Shown: positions 16,710 to 25,636 of the stretch, piece by piece
Numbering within the stretch: position 1 is the stretch's first letter
Layout of the letters: each line of letters opens with the position of its first letter
Source: Variovorax paradoxus
Lineage (GTDB): Bacteria > Pseudomonadota > Gammaproteobacteria > Burkholderiales > Burkholderiaceae_C
Length of the DNA: 64,000 nt
Direction: 5' to 3'
NCBI RefSeq assembly: GCF_030811855.1
Contig: NZ_JAUSRN010000001.1
Coordinates: 896,816-960,815, forward strand
Program-made: the position numbers and the translations under genes
The notes under the pieces: model-generated
What the model was told of the DNA's origin: nothing
Seen by the model: the letters and a program-made list of their open reading frames with translations, nothing else
Database searches by the model: none

Positions 16710-17588
16710 ATGGAAACCTTCGACCGCCAGCTTCGCTATTTTCTGCAGATCGCACAGCTCAGGTCGCTTTCGCGGGCCGCTGAAGATCTGGACCAGACGC
16801 AGTCGGGCCTGAGCCGGCAGCTCGCAGCCCTCGAAGCCCACGTTGGCAAGCCGCTGTTCACACGAACCGGAAGAGGCGTCGAACTGACGGAGGCGGGCCG
16901 CCAGCTCAAGGAGCAGACCGAAGGCGCATTCCGCAGCATCGACACGGCGCTGGAGATGCTGCGGGTCCACGATGGCGTGACGCAGGGCACGGTGCGGCTT
17001 GCCGTGATCCACACCCTGAGCTACTACTTCATGGGCGAGGTCGTGGCCCGCTTCGTCAGCCAGCACGAAAGCGTCAACCTCTCGCTGCTGGCTCGCAGCT
17101 CTCCCGAGGTGGTGGAGTTCGTGGAAAGCGGCAAGGCGGATGTCGGCTTCGTCTACGACTCGGCGGTTGCATCGGCCGGCCTGGTCTCGCGGCCGCTGTT
17201 CGACGACGAGATGTGCCTGCTCGTGCCGGAGGCCAGCAACTTCGGGGATCGGATCGACCTGACCGTGCATCTGCCGAAGCTGGTCGCATTTCCTGCTCAC
17301 TACATGCTGCGGCGCATGGTGCACAGCAGCGGGCTCGTTCCGCAGATCGTGGCCGAGGCCGAGACGGTCGACGCCATGCTCGAGATCGTGTCTTCCGGCG
17401 TCGGGTGCTGCATCCTGCCGTGCCGGATTCCCGACAAGCTGCTGATCGACCACCGCCTGCGCAAGGTCGCCATCACTAGGCCGACGCTGCGCCGGCGGGT
17501 CGTCGTCATCGTCAAGGCCGGACGCGTGCTGCCGCCGATTGTCGAGCACCTGGTCGACGCCGCCATCGCGATCGCCGCCTCTTCCTGA
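16710..17588 (+). CDS. LysR-family transcriptional regulator
   Basis: 292-residue LysR regulator: winged HTH at the start (METFDRQLRYFLQIAQLRSLSRAAEDL, QTQSGLSRQLAALEAHVGKPLF), then the substrate-binding domain (VTQGTVRLAVIHTLSYYFMG onwards). The start at METFDRQ gives the normal N-terminus; in-frame upstream ATGs lie in the amidohydrolase remnant. Same strand as the class II aldolase, MHS transporter and HCCA-isomerase-like genes that follow, and probably their regulator. Its ligand is unknown. Confidence 0.92.
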   Translation: METFDRQLRYFLQIAQLRSLSRAAEDLDQTQSGLSRQLAALEAHVGKPLFTRTGRGVELTEAGRQLKEQTEGAFRSIDTALEMLRVHDGVTQGTVRLAVIHTLSYYFMGEVVARFVSQHESVNLSLLARSSPEVVEFVESGKADVGFVYDSAVASAGLVSRPLFDDEMCLLVPEASNFGDRIDLTVHLPKLVAFPAHYMLRRMVHSSGLVPQIVAEAETVDAMLEIVSSGVGCCILPCRIPDKLLIDHRLRKVAITRPTLRRRVVVIVKAGRVLPPIVEHLVDAAIAIAASS

Positions 17589-17719
17589 GCCTCGCCGCCG
17601 CATAGGTGCTATGCGGTCTGCTGCATGGCTCGCGAAGACCCTTGTTCCGATACTTCGCACGGCAGCGGACGTGCGTGGGGTGCTCATGCAGCCGCAAACC
17701 CAAACCACGGACGGCATGC

Positions 17720-18508
17720 ATGATGAGAGACGACCTGCGAACCAAGGAATATTTCGACGAGCGCGCGACGCGCGAGATGGCGCAGCACCTGAAGGACACG
17801 CCGCGCGACATGCGGGAGACGCTGGCCCTTGCCTGCCGGATCCTTGCGATGACGGGACAGGAGGCCGGTCTCGCCGGCCAGATCAGCGCCCGCTCGGAGC
17901 GCCCCGGCGCCTACTGGACCCTGCGATTCGGCCTCGGCTTCGACGAGGCCACGCCGGGCGACTTCATCGAAGTCGACCAGGACCTGAACACCTTGACCGG
18001 CACGGGCATGGCCAATCCGGCGACTCGATTCCATCTGTGGGTGTACCGCGCCCGCCTCGACGTGCAGTCGATGATCCACACACATTCGCCGTGGGCTTCG
18101 GCGTTGGCGGCGGCGCGCCAGCCGCTCGTCATCGCGCAGATGGACATGACGCCGCTGCACGAAGACTGCGCGTTCCTTGCCGACTGGCCGGGCGTGCCTA
18201 TTGCGGATCAAGAAGGCGTGCTCATCTCCGAAGCGCTCGGCAGCAAGCGGGCGATCGTGCTCGCTCATCACGGGTACCTGACGGCCGGCCACACCATCGA
18301 AGAGGCGACCTACCTTGCCGTCTACCTGGAGCGCGCGGCACGCATGCAGCTTCGGGCGCAGGCTGCATTCGGGCCGCTCACGCCCGTTGACGACGCATTG
18401 GCCAGGGAGGCGCACGACTATCTACTCAAGCCTTCGATCGTCAACGCGACGTTCAACTACTGGTGCCGCCAGACCACGGCCCCGCGCACAGGCCATGCAG
18501 CCGCCTGA
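17720..18508 (+). CDS. Class II aldolase/adducin-family protein
   Basis: 262-residue zinc-dependent class II aldolase-fold protein (L-fuculose-phosphate aldolase/HCOMODA decarboxylase-like family). The zinc histidines are visible in MIHTHSPWASALA and VLAHHGYLTAG, and the acidic catalytic position is plausible in TPLHEDCAF. Two adjacent ATGs start the frame; either may be used. Followed after 36 nt by a metabolite transporter gene. In Burkholderiales such proteins often act on hydroxylated aromatic or sugar acids; the exact substrate cannot be read. Confidence 0.87.
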   Translation: MMRDDLRTKEYFDERATREMAQHLKDTPRDMRETLALACRILAMTGQEAGLAGQISARSERPGAYWTLRFGLGFDEATPGDFIEVDQDLNTLTGTGMANPATRFHLWVYRARLDVQSMIHTHSPWASALAAARQPLVIAQMDMTPLHEDCAFLADWPGVPIADQEGVLISEALGSKRAIVLAHHGYLTAGHTIEEATYLAVYLERAARMQLRAQAAFGPLTPVDDALAREAHDYLLKPSIVNATFNYWCRQTTAPRTGHAAA

Positions 18509-18544
18509 ATCCCACACGCATTCGCAACACTACCTGGTGACACC

Positions 18545-19888
18545 ATGAACACACACACTGACAGCGGTGCAAGCGAGAAGACCGGCGCCAAGCGCCGCTA
18601 CGTGACGGCCGGCCTCGCAAGCATGATGGGGACCACCATCGAGTGGTACGACTTCTTTCTCTACGGAACGGCCGCCGCGTTGATCTTCAACAAGATCTTC
18701 TTCCCGGCCTTCGATCCGATCGTCGGCACCATGGCGGCCTTTGCCACCTATTCCGTCGGCTTCTTCGCGCGTCCGCTCGGCGGGATCGTGTTCGGGCACT
18801 TCGGCGACAAGGTCGGGCGCAAGTCGATGCTGCTCATCACCCTGATGCTCATGGGCGTGCCCACGATCCTGATCGGCCTGATTCCGTCCTACGAGCGGAT
18901 CGGCTACTGGGGTGCCGTGCTGCTGGTGTGCATGCGCTTCCTGCAGGGCGTGGCGGTGGGCGGCGAATGGGGTGGGGCGGTGCTGATGGCGGTCGAACAC
19001 GCGCCCGAAGGCAAGAAGGGATTCTTCGGAAGCCTGCCGCAAGTCGGCGTGGCACCCGGCCTCATCCTGTCTTCCCTGGCGATGGGCGCGGTTGCCAAGC
19101 TGCCCGAAGCGGACATGCTGTCCTGGGGCTGGCGCATTCCGTTCCTGGCCAGCGTCGTGCTGCTGCTCGTGGGTTGGTTCATCCGCGCGAAGGTGGCCGA
19201 GTCGCCCGATTTCCAGGGCATCGAGCAGGTGGGCAAGAAGGTGCGGGTGCCCGTGGTCGAGGTGCTGAAGAAGTACCCGCGCGAAACGCTGATCGTCGTG
19301 GGCGCCCGCCTGGCCGAGGTGACCTGGTTCTACACCACGGTGACGTTCGCGCTTGCCTATTCCACCGGGACCCTCGGCATCCCGCGCAGCACCATGCTCG
19401 ATGCGATCATCTGGGGTGCCACCGCCGCGTTGCTCACGATGCCATTCTTCGGATGGCTGGGCGACAAGATCGGGCAGAAATGGGTGTTCATGCTGGGCAC
19501 CGTGGGCATCCTCGCGTGCGCGCCGCTGTTCTTCTCGTTCCTTCACACACGCGAGGTCTTCTGGATCAACGCCGCGCTGGTGCTTGCCGTGGGCCTGGTG
19601 TATGCCTCGCTCTACGGACCGGAAGGCAGCCTCTTCTCCAGCCAGTTTCCTGCGGAAGTCCGCTACACCGGCATCTCTCTGGCGGTGCAGGTCTCCGGCG
19701 CCATCGGCGGCGGCCTCGCGCCCATCGTCGCGACCTGGCTGCTGGCCAAGGGCGGCGGAAATCCACAGTACGTGGTCTGGTATCTGAGCGGGCTCGGTGC
19801 ACTGGCCTGCTTCAGCGCGTGGAAGATGCACGGCGACGCACGCTTCAAGGTGCTCGTTGCATCGCCCCTCGTGGCAAAGGCGCCTTGA
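18545..19888 (+). CDS. MFS transporter, metabolite:H+ symporter (MHS) family
   Basis: 447-residue twelve-helix symporter of the MHS family (ShiA, KgtP, citrate/proline porters). The hallmark first helix MMGTTIEWYDFFLYGTAAAL is present. So are the loop 2-3 motif FGHFGDKVGRKSML, the VGGEWGGAVLMAVEHAP segment and the loop 8-9 motif GWLGDKIGQKW. Gap to the next gene is 2 nt, so this is one operon with the aldolase and the isomerase-like gene. Likely imports the organic acid that these enzymes use. Confidence 0.93.
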   Translation: MNTHTDSGASEKTGAKRRYVTAGLASMMGTTIEWYDFFLYGTAAALIFNKIFFPAFDPIVGTMAAFATYSVGFFARPLGGIVFGHFGDKVGRKSMLLITLMLMGVPTILIGLIPSYERIGYWGAVLLVCMRFLQGVAVGGEWGGAVLMAVEHAPEGKKGFFGSLPQVGVAPGLILSSLAMGAVAKLPEADMLSWGWRIPFLASVVLLLVGWFIRAKVAESPDFQGIEQVGKKVRVPVVEVLKKYPRETLIVVGARLAEVTWFYTTVTFALAYSTGTLGIPRSTMLDAIIWGATAALLTMPFFGWLGDKIGQKWVFMLGTVGILACAPLFFSFLHTREVFWINAALVLAVGLVYASLYGPEGSLFSSQFPAEVRYTGISLAVQVSGAIGGGLAPIVATWLLAKGGGNPQYVVWYLSGLGALACFSAWKMHGDARFKVLVASPLVAKAP

Positions 19889-19890
19889 AG

Positions 19891-20493
19891 ATGCCGCGCA
19901 CGATCGACTATTACTTCTGGATGAACTCGGACTGGGCGTACCTGGGTGCGGATCGGCTCGAGCAGCTGGCGGCGCGGCGAGGCGCTTCGATCCGCTACAT
20001 GCCCGTCGATCTTCCGGCCGTGTATGCGCGCACCGGCGGCGTGATCCTGCCGAAGCGCGCGCCCGAGCGGCAGGCCTATCGCGTTGCCGAGCTGAAGCGC
20101 TGGTGCAAGCGCCTCGCCATCCATGTCAACGCAGCACCCCGGTACATGTGCCCGGATGCCGGGCTCGCGTCGCGCGTGGTCATTGCGGCCGACTCGATGG
20201 GCGTGCGGGTGGCTGCGCTCTACAAGGCCATCCTTGCGGCCGAGTGGTGCGAGGAGCAAGACATATCCGAAGCAGCGACACTGCGGGCGATCCTCCTCTT
20301 GCAGGGTCTGGAAGCCGACACGCTGCTGCGCCTGGCCGAGACGCCTGCCATCCTCGCCGCCTATGTGCGCAACACCGATGCCGCCGTCGCGGCCGGTGTC
20401 TTCGGCTCGCCCTCTTACGTGCTCGATGGAGAACTCTTCTGGGGGCAGGACCGGTTGGACTTCCTGGAGGAAGCGCTGCAGAGCGAGGGCTGA
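19891..20493 (+). CDS. 2-hydroxychromene-2-carboxylate isomerase family (DsbA-like/GST kappa fold)
   Basis: 200-residue DsbA-fold protein of the HCCA isomerase family. The family signatures are DYYFWMNSDWAYLGADRLEQLA (with the glutathione-binding Ser region replaced by NSDWAY), and the C-terminal AAVAAGVFGSPSYVLDGELFWGQDRLDFLEEAL. No CxxC is present, so it is not a disulphide oxidase. HCCA isomerases work in naphthalene/aromatic side pathways; here it probably isomerises a product made by, or feeding, the class II aldolase. Last gene of the unit. Confidence 0.86.
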   Translation: MPRTIDYYFWMNSDWAYLGADRLEQLAARRGASIRYMPVDLPAVYARTGGVILPKRAPERQAYRVAELKRWCKRLAIHVNAAPRYMCPDAGLASRVVIAADSMGVRVAALYKAILAAEWCEEQDISEAATLRAILLLQGLEADTLLRLAETPAILAAYVRNTDAAVAAGVFGSPSYVLDGELFWGQDRLDFLEEALQSEG

Positions 20494-20521
20494 TCCCAGT
20501 GAAGTGCGAGGCTGCGCGCAC

Positions 20522-21412
20522 TCACCACTTCATTTCGCCCTTGTTCACCTTGGCGCCTATGTCCAGCGCCACACCAAGGCCCGCGTCCGGGTAGGCCTGC
20601 TTCATGGCGCCGATGAGCGCGGCGCTGTCGGCGGCCTTCGGCAGCTCCTGCTCGTAGCGCGCCAGGTAGGCCTGGCTCCAGGCGATCTGCGATGCGTCCT
20701 GCTTCGCGCCCACGGCGCTGTGGCCCGGAATGACCCGGGTCGGTTGCAGGGCGGCCATGACGCCGAGCTTGGTGGCCCAGTCGGCACGCTCCTGCGGCGT
20801 TTGCGCATCGGCCGTCCAGAGATGCAGGCCGGCGTACACGTTCACGCCGCCAGCAATGGTCTTGAGCGACGGAATCCACACGTAGCTTCGATGCGGCTGG
20901 TTGTCGTCGAGCCCGCGTACCTCGATCGACTGACCTTCGAGGGAGATCGTGTTGCCCGCGAGCACTTCAGGCAGCGGCACGCTCTTGGGCGCATTGGCGC
21001 CCATGCGCGGGCCCCACACCTGCAGCTTGGTGGCCAGCGTGGCCTGGATCTTCTTCAGCGTTGGCGCGGTGGTCATCACCTTGGCGTCGGGGAAATACTG
21101 CTTGAGCACCTCGATGCCGAAGTAGTAATCAGGATCGGCCTGGGTGATGAAGATGGTCTTGAGCGTCTTCTTGCTGTCGAGCACCATGGCTGCGATGCGC
21201 AGCGCATCGGCGCGCGTGAAGCCCGTGTCCAGCAGCACGGCGTCGGTCTGCCCGGCGACCAGCACCGAGTTGACGTGGAAGCTGTTGGCGTCGGCGTTGT
21301 AGACCTGAAGGGTCAGTGGCGGAGCCGGCTGCGCCGACGCGTCGGTCGAGACGATGCCGAGCGTCATGGCGGCCGGCAGCAGGGCGAGGGAAAAGAACTT
21401 GATCGTTTTCAT
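20522..21412 (-). CDS. Secreted metallo-beta-lactamase-fold protein with degenerate metal motif
   Basis: 296-residue MBL-fold protein with a signal peptide (MKTIKFFSLALLPAAMTLGI, cleavage near ASAQPAP). The fold signatures VLLDTGFTRADALRI, YFGIEVL and RVIPGHSAVG are clear. But the HxHxDH zinc motif after the FIT strand reads QADPDY (residues 91-96), so three ligand histidines are missing. The start at MKTIKFF is set by GGAG 6 nt upstream; an ATG four codons earlier has none. Divergent from the LysR gene at 21525. It may be inactive, use an altered metal site, or have a binding role. Confidence 0.82.
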   Translation of the reverse strand: MKTIKFFSLALLPAAMTLGIVSTDASAQPAPPLTLQVYNADANSFHVNSVLVAGQTDAVLLDTGFTRADALRIAAMVLDSKKTLKTIFITQADPDYYFGIEVLKQYFPDAKVMTTAPTLKKIQATLATKLQVWGPRMGANAPKSVPLPEVLAGNTISLEGQSIEVRGLDDNQPHRSYVWIPSLKTIAGGVNVYAGLHLWTADAQTPQERADWATKLGVMAALQPTRVIPGHSAVGAKQDASQIAWSQAYLARYEQELPKAADSAALIGAMKQAYPDAGLGVALDIGAKVNKGEMKW

Positions 21413-21464
21413 GAGGGACTCCATCGAAGCCGAGAGGTTGCGGATGGGCTCATCGTATTGATTC

Positions 21465-21487
21465 GTTTATCGAAGATAAACTTCGAT
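21465..21487. promoter_or_regulatory. Overlapping inverted repeats, LysR operator candidate
   Basis: Two inverted repeats overlap in the divergent promoter region: GTTTATC-GAA-GATAAAC (21465-21481) and ATCGAAG-ATAAA-CTTCGAT (21469-21487), both perfect over 7-bp arms. They lie in an AT-rich spacer 38-60 bp before the LysR start and 53-75 bp before the MBL gene. Competing palindromes could give two alternative regulator placements. Confidence 0.5.
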
Positions 21488-21524
21488 TCGATCAAATGAT
21501 TGTCAACTGATTCGATTCAATCCC

Positions 21525-22481
21525 ATGGACCACCTCAGCGCCATCCGGACCTTCATCGAGATTGCCGACCAGGGGAGCCTGACACGTGCGGCCGAAGTGC
21601 TCGACCTTTCGCGCGCCATGGTCAGCCGCCATCTCGAAGGCCTGGAGCAGTGGCTCGGCGCGCGCCTGCTGCATCGCACCACCCGCCGCGTGAGCCTGAG
21701 CGATGCGGGACAGGAGGCGCTGCCCCGGCTGCGCCAGATGCTCGAACTGGCCTCGGACGTGCAGGCCGTCACCGGCGCACGGCGAACGGAGCCCGCGGGC
21801 AAGCTGCGACTCACCACCAGCCTGTCGTTCGCGGTCTCGAATCTCACGCGCGCCATCGTGGAGTTCCAAAGCCGCTATCCGCGCATCGAGGTCGAATTGC
21901 TCACGGTGGACCGCACGATCGACCTGGTCGATGAACGCATCGACTTGGCCATCCGTATATCCAATCGGCTGGACGACGGCGTGGTGGCGCGCCAGATTGG
22001 CACTTGCCGCTCGGTGCTGTGCGCATCGCCCGCCTATCTGAAGCGGCGTGGCGTGCCCGAGCGGCCGGAAGACCTTTCGGCGCACGAATGCATCACGCAT
22101 GCCTTCGGCAGCCGCGCCGAGTACCGGCTGCGCAAGGGGGGACGCTTGGTCAACATTGCGGTGAGGGGCAGCCTTTCAAGCAATGAGACGGCGGTGCTGC
22201 GCGAGGCCGCGCTGGCGGGCGCTGGCATTGCGATGCTGCCCACTTACTTTGTTGAAGACGAACTCGCGCGCGGCGCGCTCGTGCGACTGCTGCCGGACCA
22301 CGAGCCCGAGGTGCTGGGTCTCCATGCCGTGATCCTGTCGCGCCAGCACCAGCCGCGGCCGCTAAAGCTGCTGATCGACTTCTTGGCCGAGCGCTTTGGC
22401 GGGGACCTGGCGCCCTGGGACCGGAAGCCATCGCCGCCGTCGCGTCGCAAGACGCGCATCGATACTAAGCGCAGGCCCTGA
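21525..22481 (+). CDS. LysR-family transcriptional regulator
   Basis: 318-residue LysR regulator. HTH: MDHLSAIRTFIEIADQGSLTRAAEVLDLSRAMVSRHLEGLEQWLGARLL. The effector domain follows (PAGKLRLTTSLSFAVSNLT, RTIDLVDERIDLAIRISNRLDDGVVARQIG), of the subgroup that includes DmlR/AaeR-like repressors. It has a lysine/arginine-rich tail of about 20 residues (PSPPSRRKTRIDTKRRP). Divergent from the secreted MBL-fold gene with an elaborate palindrome between; it most likely controls that gene. Confidence 0.92.
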   Translation: MDHLSAIRTFIEIADQGSLTRAAEVLDLSRAMVSRHLEGLEQWLGARLLHRTTRRVSLSDAGQEALPRLRQMLELASDVQAVTGARRTEPAGKLRLTTSLSFAVSNLTRAIVEFQSRYPRIEVELLTVDRTIDLVDERIDLAIRISNRLDDGVVARQIGTCRSVLCASPAYLKRRGVPERPEDLSAHECITHAFGSRAEYRLRKGGRLVNIAVRGSLSSNETAVLREAALAGAGIAMLPTYFVEDELARGALVRLLPDHEPEVLGLHAVILSRQHQPRPLKLLIDFLAERFGGDLAPWDRKPSPPSRRKTRIDTKRRP

Positions 22482-22508
22482 AAGGCACATCGCGGCAAAC
22501 GTCCCGCG

Positions 22509-23474
22509 TCAGGCAGCCAGCGCCGTTTCGCCGAGGCGCTGCAGCGCCGCGACATATTCGCGGCGTAGGCGATCGACCAGCGCGCCGGCCGGCATCACCT
22601 CGGTCACCGCCGCGATGCCTTGGCCGCAGCCCCAGATGTCTTTCCAGGGCTTCTTGCGGTCGCTTCCGAAATTCATCATGCGCGCCTCACCGTGCGGCAG
22701 CGCGTCGGGATCGAGCCCCGCCGCCGCGATGGAGCCGCGCAGGTAGTTGCCGTGCACGCCCGTGAACAGGTTGGAATAGACGATGTCGCGGCTGCTGCTC
22801 TCGACGATCATCTTCTTGTAGGCGGCGTCGGCGTGTGCTTCCTCGGTGGCGATGAAGGCGGAGCCGATGTAGCCGAAGTCGGCGCCGGCAGCCAGTGCGG
22901 CGAGCAGCGCGTCGCCAGTGGCGATGGCACCACTCAACGCGAGCGGCCCGCGGAACCAGCGTCGAATCTCGTGCACCAGCGCGAAGGGGCTGACGGTGCC
23001 GGCATGGCCGCCGGCGCCAGCGGCCACGGCCACCAGTCCATCGGCGCCTTTCTCCACCGCCTTACGCGCGAAGACGTCGTCGATCACGTCGTGGAGCACG
23101 ACACCGCCCCACGCATGCACGGCGTCGTTGATCTCGGGCCGCGCGCCCAGCGAGGTGATCACGATCGGCACCTTGTAGCGCTCGCAGGCCGCCATGTCCT
23201 GCTCGAGCCGGTCGTTGCTCCGGTGCACGATCTGGTTGATGGCGAACGGCGCCGAAGGTGCTTCGGGATGGCGTCGGTCGTGCGCCGCGAGTTCCTCGGT
23301 GATTTCGGCAAGCCAGTCGGTGAAGAGGGCGGCGGGCCGGGCATTGAGCGCGGGCATGGAGCCGACGATGCCGGCCTTGCACTGGGCGATGACGAGTTGC
23401 GGCGTGCTGATGATGAACAGCGGCGCGGCCACGACGGGGAGCCGAAGCTTGCGGAATGCTTGGTGCATGGGCAT
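22509..23474 (-). CDS. Nitronate monooxygenase-family flavoprotein
   Basis: 321-residue FMN-dependent TIM barrel of the nitronate monooxygenase/2-nitropropane dioxygenase family. Family marks: LPVVAAPLFIISTPQLVIAQCKAGIVGSMPALNAR at the start, the FMN phosphate region VAVAAGAGGHAGTVSPFALV and GADFGYIGSAFIATEEAHAD. Family members oxidise alkyl nitronates; some instead handle unsaturated acyl-CoAs. It is the last gene of a seven-gene minus-strand unit with an acyl-CoA ligase and an ABC importer. This suggests it works on the imported, CoA-activated compound or detoxifies a nitro-acid. Confidence 0.9.
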   Translation of the reverse strand: MPMHQAFRKLRLPVVAAPLFIISTPQLVIAQCKAGIVGSMPALNARPAALFTDWLAEITEELAAHDRRHPEAPSAPFAINQIVHRSNDRLEQDMAACERYKVPIVITSLGARPEINDAVHAWGGVVLHDVIDDVFARKAVEKGADGLVAVAAGAGGHAGTVSPFALVHEIRRWFRGPLALSGAIATGDALLAALAAGADFGYIGSAFIATEEAHADAAYKKMIVESSSRDIVYSNLFTGVHGNYLRGSIAAAGLDPDALPHGEARMMNFGSDRKKPWKDIWGCGQGIAAVTEVMPAGALVDRLRREYVAALQRLGETALAA

Positions 23475-23479
23475 GGAGA

Positions 23480-24685
23480 TCAGAAGATGGAAACGAATTC
23501 GCCGAGGCGGTTCCAGCGCTTGCCGTCGAACACGACCGGCTGGAGGGACTTGATGAGCCGGTAGTCGTCAGGGCTGCTGCTCACCACGACGCCGGGCAGG
23601 AACATGGGAAGCTGCACGGCCTTGATCGATGCGGCTTGCCGCAGCACGTTCTCGCGGGTGAGGTTGTCGCCTGAGGCGCGCAGGATGTCGACCATGAGCC
23701 TTGCGCTGGAGTACGCGTACACATGGGAGCCCAGGCGCAGGTCGGCTTCCGGCCGGTATTTCTTCATGAAGGCCAGCCACTCGCGGAACGCAGGATCGTT
23801 CTCCCACTGCGAATCGTTGGGGTCCTTGGAATACGCGGTGGAGATCACGCCAGCGGCCTTCTCCGGCCCGGCCGGGTTGAACACCGCTCCGATCAGCGCG
23901 GCGCCCTGGGCCAGGTAGTGCGTCGGCTTCCAGCCGGTGTCGTGGACCCGGCGCAGCGTCTGGATCGCCGCCTTGGCGGTGCTGAAGCTCACGAGCACGT
24001 CCGCACCGGCGCCGCGCAGCTGCACGATCTGCGAATCCACCGTGGGGTCGCTCACTTCGTACGAAGCTTCCGCCACGATCATCGACTTGGCGCGCGCACC
24101 CAGCCCGCCCTTGAAGCCGCGCAGATAGTCGCGCCCGTAGTCGTCGTTCTGGTACAGGATGCCGATCTTCGCGTTCGGCTTTTGCTCCAGGATGTGCCGT
24201 GCGTAGACGCGCGCTTCGGATGCGTAGTCCGGATAGAAACTCATGCTCCACGGGTTCCGCGCGGGGTCGTTCCACTTCGAAGCGCCGGTCAGCAGCAGAA
24301 GGTGCGGAACCTTCTTGGCGTTCAGATAGCGGTGCACCGCGGAATTGGTGGCAGTGCCGAACATGCCGTAGAGCAGCAGCACCTGATCCTGCTCCACCAG
24401 GCGCCGCACGCCCTCCACCGTTTTCGGCGGCGAGTACCCGTCGTCCAGGCTGATGAAGTTGAGCTTGCGGCCGTTCACGCCGCCTTGGTCGTTGACCATG
24501 CGGAAGTACGCCGCCTGTGTCTTGCCGACCTCGCCATAGATCGAGGCGGCGCCGCTGTACGCCATCGTCTGGCCGATGCGGATCTCGGTGTCCGATGCGC
24601 CCGGATCGTATTTCTTCTGCGCGGCAGCGCTGCCGCATGCCAATGCCAGCACGGCTGCTGCCAGTCCCAGGCCCAATATCTTCAT
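23480..24685 (-). CDS. ABC transporter substrate-binding protein, branched-chain amino acid (Liv) type
   Basis: 401-residue periplasmic binding protein of the LivJ/LivK-like family. Signal peptide MKILGLGLAAAVLALACGSAAAQ, then DTEIRIGQTMAYSGAASIYGEVGKTQAAYF, VEQDQVLLLYGMFGTATNSAV and YARHILEQKPNAKIGILYQNDDYGRDYL. Proteins of this subgroup in Burkholderiales often bind aromatic acids rather than amino acids. Overlaps the permease gene by ATGA; the nitronate monooxygenase gene follows 5 nt later. Confidence 0.92.
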   Translation of the reverse strand: MKILGLGLAAAVLALACGSAAAQKKYDPGASDTEIRIGQTMAYSGAASIYGEVGKTQAAYFRMVNDQGGVNGRKLNFISLDDGYSPPKTVEGVRRLVEQDQVLLLYGMFGTATNSAVHRYLNAKKVPHLLLLTGASKWNDPARNPWSMSFYPDYASEARVYARHILEQKPNAKIGILYQNDDYGRDYLRGFKGGLGARAKSMIVAEASYEVSDPTVDSQIVQLRGAGADVLVSFSTAKAAIQTLRRVHDTGWKPTHYLAQGAALIGAVFNPAGPEKAAGVISTAYSKDPNDSQWENDPAFREWLAFMKKYRPEADLRLGSHVYAYSSARLMVDILRASGDNLTRENVLRQAASIKAVQLPMFLPGVVVSSSPDDYRLIKSLQPVVFDGKRWNRLGEFVSIF

Positions 24686-25635
24686 GGCTTGCTCCTCGCA
24701 AGAAAGCGGTTTTTCAAATGACGGATGCCGCCGGCTGCACCGGTGGGCCAGAGCATCACCAGCGCGATCAGGATGGCGCCGTAGACGGCCCAGGGCGCGG
24801 ACTTGGAGACCTGCTCCGCCACGCGCGGCACGAACTGGATGAACAGCGCGCCGTACACCGCGCCCTGAAGCGACGACAAGCCGCCCACCACGGCGCCGAC
24901 CAGCAGCGTGATCGACAGGAAGATCGAGAAGCTGTCGGGCGCAACAAACTGCACCACGATGGCCGACAGGGCGCCGCCAACGCTGGTGCACAGCGCCGAT
25001 ACGCCGAACGCGAGTGTCTTGATGCGCGCGTTGTCCACGCCCATAGCCTGGGCCGCAATCGGGTGGTCGCGCACGGCGACGATGTTCAGCCCGACGCTGC
25101 CGCGCAGCAGGTTGTGCACGGCGGCGAACAGCGCGGCCGCCACGGCCAGGCAGAAGAAATAGAGCCACTGGTCCGCATCCAGCGGCAGGCCGAACGGCGC
25201 CTCAGGCTTCATCAGCACGATGCCCTGGGAGCCGCCGGTCCAAGTCTCCAGCCCTTTGTACTTCAGCAACTGCGGCGTCGCCACGCCCAGCGCGAAAGTC
25301 GCCAAGGCCAGGTAGACGCCATCGAGCTTGAGGGCGGGCCGGCCGAACAGCCAGCCGAGCGATCCGCCCAGCAGCGCGGCGGCCGGCAGTGTCGCCCAGT
25401 AGGGCCAGCCGGCATGCTCCATCAACACCGCGGCTGTATAGGCGCCCAGCGCGAAGAACGCGCCGTGGCCGAGCGAGATCTGGCCGTTGAACCCCGTGAG
25501 CAGGTTCAGGCCGAGCAGGGCCACCGCATAGGTGATCACGAGGGTGGCCTCGAACACCGCATAGCTGGGCAGCGCAAACGGCAGGACGCAGGCGATCGCA
25601 ATGAGGAGGACGGCGGGAAACAGGTGGCGCTGCAT
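24682..25635 (-). CDS. livM: ABC transporter permease, LivM type
   Basis: 317-residue inner-membrane permease with eight or more hydrophobic helices. LivM marks: LLGLNLLTGFNGQISLGHGAFFALGAYTAAVL, GVYLALATFALG, and the ATPase-coupling EAA-like loop (AVRDHPIAAQAMGVDNARIKTLAFGVSA). It ends with a charged cytoplasmic tail. One nucleotide separates it from the LivH-type gene upstream. Forms the translocation pore with LivH. Confidence 0.93.
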   Translation of the reverse strand: MQRHLFPAVLLIAIACVLPFALPSYAVFEATLVITYAVALLGLNLLTGFNGQISLGHGAFFALGAYTAAVLMEHAGWPYWATLPAAALLGGSLGWLFGRPALKLDGVYLALATFALGVATPQLLKYKGLETWTGGSQGIVLMKPEAPFGLPLDADQWLYFFCLAVAAALFAAVHNLLRGSVGLNIVAVRDHPIAAQAMGVDNARIKTLAFGVSALCTSVGGALSAIVVQFVAPDSFSIFLSITLLVGAVVGGLSSLQGAVYGALFIQFVPRVAEQVSKSAPWAVYGAILIALVMLWPTGAAGGIRHLKNRFLARSKP

Positions 25636-25636
25636 G

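Noticed and set aside
16116..17717. Long minus-strand open frame opposite the LysR gene
   Set aside because: Its upstream half is an antisense shadow of the LysR gene; only the downstream part is real homology, to an M20 amidohydrolase remnant.
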